From Pseudevernia furfuracea (Eukaryota; Ascomycota; Lecanoromycetes; Lecanorales; Parmeliaceae), in assembly GCA_022315425.1 (NCBI GenBank), contig JAIUPT010000035.1, positions 620,001 to 684,000 of the forward strand: DNA of 64,000 nucleotides, read 5' to 3'. The first letter of the stretch is position 1. The number at the start of each line of letters is the position of its first letter. A program made the translations under genes and the position numbers. The notes beneath the pieces are model-generated. The model searched no databases. It saw only the letters and a list, made by a program, of their open reading frames with translations, and was not told where the DNA came from. Shown in pieces: positions 41,693 through 52,486 of this stretch.

Positions 41693-44603
41693 CAGCATCT
41701 AGTGGAGAGTATTTGAGTCCAGGGAACTGTTCCCCAGCCGACAACCGATCATTGGCTTATCTCACGTCTTCCGTCAGTACATTGCAATAAAAATTAGGCG
41801 TGGTAAGAAGGAATGCAGGGCGTTTGATAAGCGCCTAACGGTTGCAGCCTTGATTCCCTGCTCACAGGGTTACGTTCTCGCGGTAGTCTGGCTGACCAAC
41901 GCCGACGGAGTAAGACGTGGGAAGACAAAGGCCAACACTAAAACTATTATGTTCAATGTTCAGGAGCTGAAGTATCGTTGCAGTGGACCTCTCTCGCTTC
42001 CTAGAAGCCTTCATTCATCGACTGCACTCCCATCTTCTCAATTCTATCGCGAGTCCTCGGAGCCTCTCTGTTTTTCGGACAGCCTGAATGATCTCGTACT
42101 AATCAGCCGAAACAGTTACGTGGGCATATAGGAAACCCGATATCTCGAATGCCAATTCCGATGTGCTTAATTTTCCACGGGAAAGTTGACGACTCTTGGC
42201 ACCGTGGGCCATCGGGTTACGAACGGGCACACACACAGGATGTGAATCGTTCAAAGGCATAGCGCACTGTTTGGCCAGTGCCTGTCAACAATCGCACCTT
42301 TAACAACCATTCGCCGCTGCCTTAAACTCTTACTCGTACAGTACTTAGCACGTTCTCCCAAAAAAAAACAAGATTGGGGACTTTGGGAAGGGAGAGTTCC
42401 GGACTGCAGCCGAAAGTTAGCACTCCTATTTAGCAGACTTGCGATGGAATACGCTACGCATTCACCACTGATACTAATTGCAAATTACGCTAGTGACCCA
42501 GACATCACAAGGACTTGCACGTGAGGTGATCGCAGGATATGCTGGGCCATTGAGGTTGCAAAAACTGGAAGAAGAGTTATGAAGCCTTATGCAGCTAGAC
42601 CCTATATAGCTTAGTGGCTTGATGAGATATAGTTATTCTATAGAAGGCTTTCGAAAAAGCGCAGAAGTCGGTTCACGTGATGTCAAATGATAGAAGCCGT
42701 ATCTCATTACGAGCGATCTCGAAGTCCGACTCGTGCTAAATGAGATAGTAATAGGTTCTTAGGAAGCTTAAGGCCGACATTCGTATCCTCGTACAGGTCT
42801 TCTGCTCTTCCTCACTGCTTCCTCAAAGTGTAAATTTTTCGTCAGAAGGTATATACGAGAGAAGGTATCTCGGCAATGACTTAATGAGTCCTCGATCGTA
42901 TATTTATACTAGATATAGCCGTGGGTCTTTCGCTCATAGTCATCTCTCGCTCTTTCAATCTTCTGTTGATGTAACGAGGAGATATTGATATTGCTTACTC
43001 GACTGCTGTCGGCATAATCTATAAGTGCGAGACCTGGATACGCTTTAGATCGACAGCCCATAGCTCTCGATGGAGAAAACCGCGGAGTTGTGTCGCATTC
43101 TGTAAAGGGTATTCGCGAATATCCTGGAAGGGTTCGAGAGCACGATGGTTGGGAAGTCGTGAGATCTCTGTTGAGCTGGCTCTCTTCAGCAAAGGGGCAC
43201 CAAAAGAGTCCTTGTCGGAGACATCATAAAATGTGACGTCGCATACACTAGCTGGATGGGAGTCCCGCTGCTGCAACGGAGGATTTTCACGGCGAAATAG
43301 TCAAGGACAGAGGGTGGTGGGGGGGGGTTTTAGGATCTGAATGTGAGGCGACGTGGCCGCAGGAGGGGCGATGATGATGGTAGACGAAGTGAGTAAGTGA
43401 AGCCGGCTTCACTTGGGATGCCAGGAAAGGAATGTGATACTGATGTTCAGCAGCAGCAGAAGCAGAGAGTGCCATGCTTCTATTTATATTCACTGCCTCC
43501 CACCAAGGGCGAAGTCAGCGGTAAAGGTGTGACAGAACCTTCGTGGAGGGCAGCCAGAAAAGAACCCTGTCGTGGCGCCATGGATCAGATCCTGGTTCCT
43601 GACGCTCAGTCCGATGATTGATCCGGGGAAGAGTCCAGGGCCCCTCAGTGTTCTGGCAGCTTAAAGCGGCTGCCAAACCAGCTCTTTTCGGCCGCCCTAA
43701 CACCCCGAAAAGAAGATATGCCTCTCTGCTTGCTGGTATCGAGAATGCCGTTGGGAGATTTAGGAGATGATTGGAAAAGCGGTATCACTCACGACAGTTC
43801 TGAAGGATGCTGTGCGAACCAGAAGGATTGAACTAATACGAAACACAGTGAGGTTGACCTCACAAGAACTGCCCCTAAGAGAAGGTTGTTAGATGGACGC
43901 GAGGAGAAAGCAATCGAACTCATGCTCGGGCGAGGGCAACCAAAATCGATTGCGTCTAGGATCAAGACTACAGTGGCAAAATATACATGGGAAAGAGCTC
44001 AAGCACGCGGACTGGCTAGCGGAAATCTGGGCCATACGGGACCAAGTGTTCTCCAGAACGGCGTCCGCCTCGTTCAAGCTCGGTTCGTGCAAGCGCCTGC
44101 CAGTGACTCCGAAAATGGCGTGGGTGTCAAAATTGATTAACCAAGCACTCTATCGGCGCTTACAGAGAACTGTGTCGAGGAGCTAGAGTAGTTAATCTTC
44201 CCCTTGCTCAAATATGACTTAAAGAATGAAAGAATATCTATAGCCTCGAAGTGAGCTTCACCGCAGTGATCGAACAGTTAAAAAGGGGTTAAGCTCAAAA
44301 TGGCCACTGAGCTGAACAAGTTACATGATCAGGCGACAGAACTGAAGCATCTGACCGAAGAAGAAGCGGCTTGATCAAAGTTGATAGTATAAGTAACTGA
44401 GACTGGCAAGCAAGTCCTGCAGCAAGAAGTGTAAGATCTAATTATCCCCGTCTCCGTGGCTTGCACTCGTACTCCTTTCGCTAGCAGCTACACGTAAGGT
44501 CACTGTCAGAAGCAACACCAATGCCTTCACACTCTGAAAGCAAGTATTTGAAGGCCTAGTCAGTCTGTGAACAGAATCGGAAATTAGAATCTGGCCCGGA
44601 ATA
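41693..44603. other. 2.9-kb gene-poor stretch
   Basis: No gene I can support; short open frames (for example 43019-43276 minus, 43886-44186 plus) lack domains. It contains one copy of the 71-bp repeat at 42581. Confidence 0.5.
42581..42651 (+). repeat. 71-bp MITE-like repeat, less mutated copy
   Basis: The element starts GAAGCCTTATG and ends AGAAGGCTTTC, so its ends are imperfect inverted repeats. A second copy in the same orientation lies at 50762-50832. Size and termini suggest a miniature non-autonomous element or stem-loop repeat. Confidence 0.75.
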
Positions 44604-47600
44604 TCAGACTTCTCTACTATGGCCTTGCATTTCAATAATCATAGACGAATATTGATTGGAGCAGCTCCGTGTCGTAGGATGGTCCGGACCCAACGTCTTC
44701 GAAAGCCCAGCTGAAGCTCTAAGATAGAGAACGGACGCATTATTGTACCGTTGTTGATGGTGAAACAGACAGGCAAGATTATAAACTTTGGTCAATGTGG
44801 AGGGATGCTCGACTCCTAGCACCTTCTCAGACCCTTTCAGCGCTCGTCGGTTCATCTCCTCGGCCGCCTTATACTTCCCCTGATGTTGAAGCATCAATGC
44901 CAGATTACTGACGCTGATTAATGTGGAGGGATGCTCGACTCCTAGCACCTTCTCGTATCCTTTCAGCGCTCGTCGGTTCATCTCCTCGGCCGTCTTATAC
45001 TTCCCCTGATACTGAAGCATCAATGCCAGATTACTGACGCTGGTTAATGTCTCTGGATGCTCGACTCCTAGCACCTTCTCAGACCCTTTCAGCGCTCGTC
45101 GGTTCATCTCCTCGGCCGCCTTATACTTCCCCTGATACTGAAGCACCAATGCCAGATTACTGACGCTGGTTAATGTGGAGGGATGCTCGACTCCTAGCAC
45201 CTTCTCGTATCCTTTCAGCGCTCGTCGGTTCATCTCCTCGGCCGCCTTATACTTCCCCTGATACTGAAGCATCAATGCCAGATTACTGACGCTGGCCAAT
45301 GTCTCTGGATGCTCGACTCCCAGCACCTTCTCTCACCCTTTCAGCGCTCGTCGGTTCATCTCCTCGGCCGCCTTATACTTCCCCTGATACTGAAGCACCA
45401 ATGCCAGATTACTGACGCTGGCCAATGTGGTAATGGCGATGTCCCCTGCTCGTTCTTGATAGATATTATATGATTCCAAGGCTGCTTCATATGCAGAGTC
45501 ATATCTCCCTTGTTGCCAATTAAACGCTCCGACGTTATGTAGAAGAGCTGCACGGTGTCTCATGTCGTTTTCTGATGTGCATTTATGGCATAATACTGCT
45601 TGAGCATGCGCCAACATTGATTCACACGTCTCTCTATGCTCATGGTCATCGTTCGGGAACTCCTCCGCTACCAGCTGCAAAGCTTGGCCCGCGTAGTCCG
45701 CTTTCTCACTTCTCTGCTCAAGCCAGTAGTGCACTGATGCTTGCACGAGTGGGTGAATCGCGTATATCTCTCCCCCAATCACTTGACTGATCAAAGCGAA
45801 TCCGTCAAGCGTACCGATAGCCATCCTGAAGTCTACGTCTCTCTCAGCTGACCGTCGTAACAGCTTCTCTGGGATCCGCTGTGGATCAAGCATCGCTATG
45901 AGTGATAACAGCTTTGCCGTCTGAGGCTCCTGCGTTAGAATCTGATCAAAGGACAGCTTCCATGTTCGAAAGACGGAATTAGGGAAACCGCACGGCCTCC
46001 GAGGATCTTGAAGCTCCTGGCTTAGATGATCCGTTAGGTTCTGCTTATCTTTTTCAAGGGCGGCTAGATAGCCTTGAACGGTCCATCGATTGCGGTTAAT
46101 AAAGGCAGCAGCCTGCGTGATGGCTAGCGGAATAAAACCCAGGACATCCAGCAGCCTTTCTGTACTAGACACGTCGAAAGAGCTCGCAGATCCTTTCAGT
46201 TTCAATCGCAACAATGCTTCCGCTTCTTGACTTGAAAGTGGCGGCACCTCCACACACAATTCTCCGTTGGCTAGATCCTGACCTACGAGTCTACTTCTTG
46301 TCGTAACGAGCAATGATTTCTGAGGATTCAAGATGCTTGAAAGATAGTCGTTTAAAGGTCTCTGAATTTGCGTAACAATAGCAGGTGGTGAATCCGATTC
46401 AGCTGAAGGGAAAAGGAGCTTTGCATTGTCGGCATTATCCAAAATCATGAGCCAACTATGATCCTCCTCGTTGAGCCATTTGGAAACCAGTTCACATGGA
46501 TCAGTCTTTGGCTCGTCACACGCAGGAAGTTTCAGGCTCCGCGCAATGTCGTGACAGGCCTGCAGGAATGTACCATAGCTAGCTGCATATACCCAGAAGA
46601 CATGACTCTGCGGTCGAGATTGCTGAAACCGGTAAGCGTACTCAATGGCAATCTGAGATTTCCTGACACTTGTATCAGCATCTATGCGGGTCTGTGAGGG
46701 AGAAAGTATACCCAACTCCTCCTAATCCGCATACTGAGGCGCGGTGATGCATGTGAAGTTGCCGCTCAATCTGAGCGAAGATAAGTTTTCGGTCAATGAA
46801 GTTGACATCTCTTTCAAATGGCACGGAGAAGAGAGGTTTCACTAAAGCCGTCATGGGGAACATCAGCGCTATACATAATTGTGATCTAGCATTTATCTGG
46901 TGACTATTAAGAAAACAGTTTCCCGATCCTCATCGAGTTCTTTCCCTCATAGTAGTAAGGACGTTACATCAACGTCCTGACCTGCTCCTTCCAAGGACCA
47001 ACGTGGTAAATATCTATAGTCTACTCACCTATTTCTGTAGCCGCCGTCTGTGTGCGGGCAATCTGATGTTCTGGGATAATGCCAAGAAGTTCTTTGGCAT
47101 ACGATGCCGCCGTGACCGCCGCGTACCCTTGCCACGCATCGTTTTTGTGTGAATCCGAGTAATCGCAAATGCCTCGAATCACAACGCAGGGGAAATCATT
47201 CATCAGCCCTGCCGCTTCCATCTCAAAACATAGGATATCATGCTCTTTGATCAGCCGATCCCGAGCAATTGCGTCTTTCATCAGTCTGTCCGCTGATGCA
47301 ACAAGGCCATAGTGCACCACCGGCTCGTCCGGGTCAAGCTTACGCCGCGGTCGTTGGAGTAGCGGCGGAGATGTACTATCACAACCGAGCTCGCACCTAT
47401 GATCACCTCCACGGTGAGTATAGCTAGATTCGTATAGCCTGTCGTGCTCTGCGCCTGGGTGTTGGTATTTCTCTCGCAGTCTTGGATTTGTGATTATCAT
47501 CAACCGAACCGACTCGGCAATATGACTGCCCTTCCTCTCGTGATCTGCGCTTAGCTTGGTCAACGCGGTCAAGAGGACCGTTGGTGGCGAGTTCAAGGAA

Positions 47601-48007
47601 CCGGTTCGCTCGAATTCCTGGTCTTGAACCGCCTTGCCAAAGTTATAGGGAACCACACCACCCTCCTTCTTGATAGGACAGCCGACCACGATATCCCCGA
47701 GTCTGATATCATGCTTGTCGCTGGGTGCCCCTCCTCCGATGCCGACCATCAATCCGATCCGGATTGACTCGAAGCTGCGCAGCATGTCTTTAGCCACGCT
47801 GGCGGCGGAGGCGATACCGTACCTCCCTTTCGGAAGGCATGCGATGACGATGTGATGATCGCCAATGCGACCGAGGGTGTAGGCGTTGTCGTCGTGAGGG
47901 GAGTCGGTTGGTAATAGAGGGTGTTCCTCGTCCAGCAGCTCGCAGGCTGCCACGAACTCTGTCTGTATCGCACAGATCCATCCCACCGTGTAGTCCTGGC
48001 GACGCAT
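44604..48007 (-). CDS. NLR-like PNP-NB-ARC-TPR protein, TPR region interrupted by in-frame TGA
   Basis: Exons 48007-47029, 46841-46712 and 46662 onward are in phase. Residues 1-326 are a purine nucleoside phosphorylase-like domain (YTVGWICAIQTEFVAA, MVGIGGGAPS, FEMEAAGLMNDFPCVVIRG). A linker PLFSVPFERDVNFIDR leads into NB-ARC: the P-loop GLGGVGKSQIA is formed by splicing, followed by WLMILDNADN (Walker B), LLVTTRS and GFIPLAITQAAAFI. Then TPR units begin. A TGA at 45335-45333 ends the frame at 812 residues; beyond it the same frame continues for about 240 codons with five more units to 44604, so an uninterrupted form would have about 1055 residues. Such proteins are fungal NLR analogues linked to non-self recognition and cell death. 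A GTGAGA at the stop could be a splice donor. The truncated form may be functional or the allele inactive. Confidence 0.85.
44781..45410 (-). repeat. five near-identical 126-bp TPR-coding tandem units
   Basis: Units start at 45410, 45284, 45158, 45032 and 44906 (minus strand), each 42 codons, with the core NLAL-x-LQYQGKYKAAEEMN. They differ at a handful of positions. A sixth, strongly diverged unit (44780-44655, NLACLFHHQQRYNNAS) ends the array. Confidence 0.93.
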
Positions 48008-48636
48008 ACCTTGTCAGGTTTTTCAATATGTCCTCGTGAGATGCAGCGCCGATGATGAGGTGGTGATCGATCGTGCAGCTTCTCAAGCTTGCAAATCCCT
48101 ATTGGTCGTCGTTTGCCAGCATGGAGCCTTGATACAGAGAAGGATGGGATGAGGCGGCCGTCATCTTTGACCTTGCAGATCACGACCAGATCTTTCGAAA
48201 CATATAAAAGGTTTTGCAGACTGGTATACCATCGGGTTGATATAGAAAGCTGTGCTTCACGAAGCTGGCGCAGGTCGCCTTGGCGTTTTTACCACGGCGG
48301 GGTTAAATTCGCTAGAGGCTCAGCCCTTACTTCAATCCCGCGCTGAGCAGATGAGTCAGTGACTGCGCGGATTGAAAGAATCGTATTTTATGTATTCCGT
48401 TGACATTCTCGAACAAGGTGCGAGATCAGCTATCGCTTTGAGTGCAGATTTTGAGTCCTTCCAGTGGGAGAAATCTGGCGTTGCAGAAGGGTGGCGAGAG
48501 AAGAACTGCTACGATCCGTCGAAAGGAACGTAGATATGATATTCACAATGTATGCTGACGAACTGCGTAGGTATGAAGATCATTACAACTGTATCGTGTA
48601 AGCCGCATAGCTCTTGCATAAGGCGACAAGCCCCCG
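48008..48636. other. intergenic, no gene recognised
   Basis: Upstream region of the NLR-like gene on the minus strand and possibly the eroded 5' end of the CorA-like gene on the plus strand. Nothing definite. Confidence 0.4.
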
Positions 48637-49916
48637 ATGACCTTGAACAGATTTGTCGCTTCGGGGGCATTCTTATCATCTGATACCTTTCGGCAAAATC
48701 TATCCACTCGATATAAGATCTCAGATCATTTCTGGACCGATGCTTGTCAGCATTTCAATGGGTTCTTCGGCTGTGAAGATACATACGATGAAGGACGGAA
48801 GCTCAAAGTTCACAGTATTGATCTAGTCATCGTTTAATTCACACAGGCTCTTGCTTACAGCAGATCATAGTCACATGGTTCCGATTCTTGATAAAGCAGG
48901 TCGCAGCCAGTGAAGGCGTCAATCAGCACGATTATGAATGATACGAAATGGGGTTCTTTACGAGGTGGACATTATCAGATGAACAGATTATATTTTGCTT
49001 CGACGTCTCTCAGACACTATATGACCGTCTCCAAACTCACTTTCTATCGCCCTCGACGATGCTCAAGTTATCGGATGTTTATTCACTACACGTAGTGATT
49101 ATTGATGAGATAATCAAGCTCTTTGATAAATCTGTTTGGTTTCTTCGAGACATTGTCAGAGTGACTGAATTGATAATGCTACTCAACTACCCGACTAGAA
49201 AGAGAAAAGCGATTAACAATCACTTCCAGAACAGACTGGGCGCTACGCAGCAGGGGCCTAACTTCTCATTGCTTCATGACTTTGTACGACACACGGTTCA
49301 CTTCTTCGAAACTCTTGACGTTGCGATAGACACTATCGCCGATATCCTTGGTCAACATGAATGGTTCTCGGACGCAGGACGGTCGTACATTGACGTCGAC
49401 TCGATTGTCTCGCGGCGCACCAGGCAACATCTCCGCTTTCAAATCCAGATAACGCGAAGCTTGAGGGCTCGGTCCAAAGCCAATGAAGCAAGATTGCGTA
49501 ATGAAATAGACTTGATACGTTTGAGAGGAGGATATCCTGCCGGTCAACACTGACTTGAATTAGGCTTTTAACACGATTGCGCAACATGATAGCAAGATCA
49601 TGGTCAGGATCAGTGAAGCCGTACAAAGTGACAGTGTCGCAATGAAGACGATAGCGGTCCTGACCCTGACATTTTTATCGGCAACCTTTGTCTCTGTAGG
49701 GAGATTTCAGTCGTGCGTCAGGTCCTCGAGCAGCTGACGAGAATGCAGGCACTCTTCAGTATAATATTCTTCAACTTTTCGCCCGGGAGCGAAGCTCATC
49801 CCGAGGCTTGGGTGGTTTCCGAGAAGATCTGGATATATTGGGCGATCTCACTTCCATTGACGATCATTACGGTATTTTCTTGGCTCACATGGCAGAGAAG
49901 ATTCAGTAGAACGTGA
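48637..49916 (+). pseudogene. CorA-like membrane protein gene, probably inactivated
   Basis: The best-preserved segment (48948-49514) encodes WTLSDEQIIFCFDVSQTLYD, LHVVIIDEIIKLFDKSVWFL, RHTVHFFETLDVAIDTI and RSLRARSKANEARL, as in fungal CorA-like proteins. It continues at 49564-49695 (NTIAQHDSKIMVRISEAV, MKTIAVLTLTFLSATFVS) and, after a normal GTAGGG...CAG intron, at 49749-49916 (ALFSIIFFNFSPGSE, then IYWAISLPLTIITVFSWLTW). The last two hydrophobic stretches are the C-terminal CorA membrane pair; the GMN signature is replaced by FFNF, as is usual in this subfamily. The intron at 49515-49563 has a good branch site and TAG end but begins ATACGT instead of GTACGT. An N-terminal exon-like frame at 48637-48837 (FVASGAFLSSDTFRQNL) cannot be joined. 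These defects suggest a decaying gene. Confidence 0.6.
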
Positions 49917-50761
49917 CTGGATTTTGTAGATTCTCTGCCCACAGCGAATAAGAGTGCTCGTGTTGGGTCGTACGGTTGTAGCATACTGAAATTGTAATTT
50001 GAGTGACGCCAATTTTTCATTTGTAACCGCCATTTGCTACTGTAGTTGGGTACTCTATTAGCGCGCGACATCAGCCATAAAGGATGTTACAACAGCATTC
50101 ACCTGTGATAGTAACATGAATTTCTCTCTACCATTCAATTAACAGCGTCGAGGCTCCATTAGAATAAAAACCCAGAAAGCTTCCGAGATTTATCATCAGC
50201 TACTCTACCCAAAGCGACTACCTTGGAAATTGACCAGGGTAGTAGAACGGTCCCACACGCTCATATGATGCGCCGCCGTGGAAGAGATGAAGCATGAAGA
50301 ATTACAGCCGTGGGACGAATATATTCTGGGGAAACCTGAAAAGGAAGAGAATTTGGTTGTATCTGAGCTAAGCTCGTTTTCTCGGCCTGGCTCCGTAGCG
50401 ACGTTTATAGGCAACAACCTCCCGGATACGCTCACCGCAAGATCCGAGGCAAGAGACCCGTTTTGGAGGTGACTGTTCATAAATACGTAACCTATGGAGG
50501 CTCATAGGACGCCAAAGGCGGCCCAAGGCGCACATCGTCTCTCACGGACGAGCAAAAGATTCTTCGTGAGGGCTGCTGTCAATTTCATGATTTGACAAGA
50601 TTAAAAGCCAAACTACATTTCGTAAAGGCATCGAAAAAAGACTTGGGAAATCAATCGTCGTGCAATGGCGACTATCGACATGTTTTTTGCCTTGCAGCTA
50701 TCTTTTACTTATTCCCACTGATCATAAAATTCATGTACGTTAAGTAATCAAAAAAGACGTT
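49917..50761. other. intergenic with a small unassigned frame
   Basis: A 64-codon frame at 50278-50472 (plus; MEEMKHEELQPWDEYILG) has protein-like composition but no start context or domain; it could be the tail of a lost gene. Nothing else seen. Confidence 0.35.
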
Positions 50762-50832
50762 GAAGTCTTATATAGCTAGACTCTATATAGCTTAGTAACT
50801 TAATAAGATATAGTTATTTTATAAAAGACTTT
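50762..50832 (+). repeat. 71-bp MITE-like repeat, AT-shifted copy
   Basis: Aligns without gaps to 42581-42651. Every difference I can see is C-to-T or G-to-A relative to that copy, the direction expected from repeat-induced point mutation. Confidence 0.75.
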
Positions 50833-50862
50833 TAGATATATATTCTCTATCCTTGCTGCTCA

Positions 50863-51151
50863 TCAAGTATTAACTTATCCCATGGATTGGCGACTTGGGC
50901 ACAAATCGTCTTGGCAGAACATCAGAACGCTATACTTTTGCAGCGTAATAACCTTTCAATCATAATATTTGCAATAAAACTTTTAACAGTAAACTTTTAG
51001 ATCTACTCTAGAAGAACAACTATGTTAATATAAGTTTCTTGCTAGGCGCCGTTGTTGTTGAGTCACCGTGGTTTGTAACAAGGGACTTTTTGATGTTCGG
51101 TCAGAACCCCTGAATTTCGTGCCCTGCCAATCCATGGGATACATTACTTGA
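50863..51151. mobile_element. possible small element bounded by inverted repeats
   Basis: The arm at about 50863-50902 and the arm at about 51119-51151 are imperfect inverted repeats that share a perfect 15-nt core (ATCCCATGGATTGGC). The 210-nt interior is AT-rich and non-coding. It could be a MITE or the remnant of a foldback element; no target-site duplication is obvious. Confidence 0.5.
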
Positions 51152-51329
51152 AGTCGCTAATTACACATTGATCAGGCGATTTCATCGAAATCGCTCCCCT
51201 CAAGCTCGAATTGATATCAACTATCGGTCTTCGGCCTATTCCATGAGCTACTATCTCCTCGTTCTAAATCCTGACAGCCGCTTTTCCAACAGATTCTGGG
51301 ATTCGCTCTTCTCATGCGCCACTTCACCT

Positions 51330-52179
51330 TCACCCTGAGCCCAGAATCGCGCTCTTCATGCTTTGCGCCCATTCTCGCCTCTGGGCATTTGTCCATCTGA
51401 ATCGAATCTCACGCGTCGGAATATTATCAGTCATTTCAGGCATGACAAGCTCGAGTGTCTTCAACCGCAACTTCTTGAGCTCGAGCAGGCCTTGAAGAAA
51501 TGGACGTTTTCGATAAGCAGGACTGTATCGGCCTTTCGAAGGATAGAAACTGGTCCAGATCCAATCGTGGACTTTGACGTGAATTTGTTGTAAGTTCTTG
51601 AAATTCTCTGCTAATGCGCGAAACGCGTTGTCCCATTCGCGTTCTTCCTTTGTTTCGAAGACAGTGAGCTCAAGGTGCACACTCCGCACTGCTAGGTTGC
51701 GATGGTTGACATCACCAAGGCGTCGTAGGAACCGATGAATCATTTTGGGTTCCCTGAACCTGAAATTGTTGGCAGAATAAAACACGTTGTTCGCGGCGTG
51801 GTACATTTGGCGGCATGTTCCCAGAGAAGCGACGCGAAGCCGATCTTCGCTTCTATGAGAGCCGATGCGGGAATTGGGAGGTTCTTTACTCTTGCGAGCA
51901 AATAGACACATTGTTGTGTCCGCGTACGTGAGCTTGAAAACGACGTCAATGTCGAAGCCTCCATACACGAAGTGATAAATCCGATCTTTTAACTCTTGGG
52001 GTAGACTCAGGAGAGGAGAGGAGGCGTTGCTCATGGTGCTGGAGTAAATAGTTTGGTTAGCTTGACATATACCGCAATTGTGACTTGGCTTTGACATACA
52101 TTGCATGAGTGGCGGGAAGCACGAAGGCGATGGGCGTCGCCGATGCTGCCATGGTGCGGGACTCGCTGCGGAGCTTCAT
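51330..52179 (-). CDS. DUF7730-like family protein, copy E
   Basis: Exon 1 is 52179-52100 (starts MKLRSESRTM), with a phase-2 intron 52099-52039 (GTATGT...CAG) and exon 2 52038-51330; total 262 residues. The join reads AITMSNASSPLLSLPQELKD, then RIYHFVYGG, matching the array copies at 14.4-22.2 kb in both sequence and intron position. The core is LGTCRQMYHAANNVFYSANN, followed by RNLAVRSVHLELTV; the C-terminal box is FRWTNAQRREWAQ. The region between the N-terminal block and the core is shorter than in copies A-C. It sits alone, about 30 kb from the array and on the opposite strand, next to the repeat elements at 50.8-51.2 kb. Function unknown. Confidence 0.85.
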
Positions 52180-52486
52180 CTTGAAGGTTATGCGAATGCC
52201 GACGGGGCTGCAGGCCCGACGTAGATGACTAGAGTAACTGATGAAGCTTTGACGGTCAAGAAATGTGAGGAAGGTCTGGTTAGGAGGGTGTGAGGTTTTG
52301 GTGAGACTGATGTGCAATGGTGGACGCGGACAGGGCTTGGTTTTCTTGACCAAGGTGTGTCAATGAAGATGGTTGTCGGTCCCGGACATGTCGAGAATAT
52401 GTATCAAAAAACCATCAAAGTGTTGACGAGTAACAGTTCAACAGATCTCACTAAGGTACTTAGTATTTACGCGCTAGCGCTACCGC

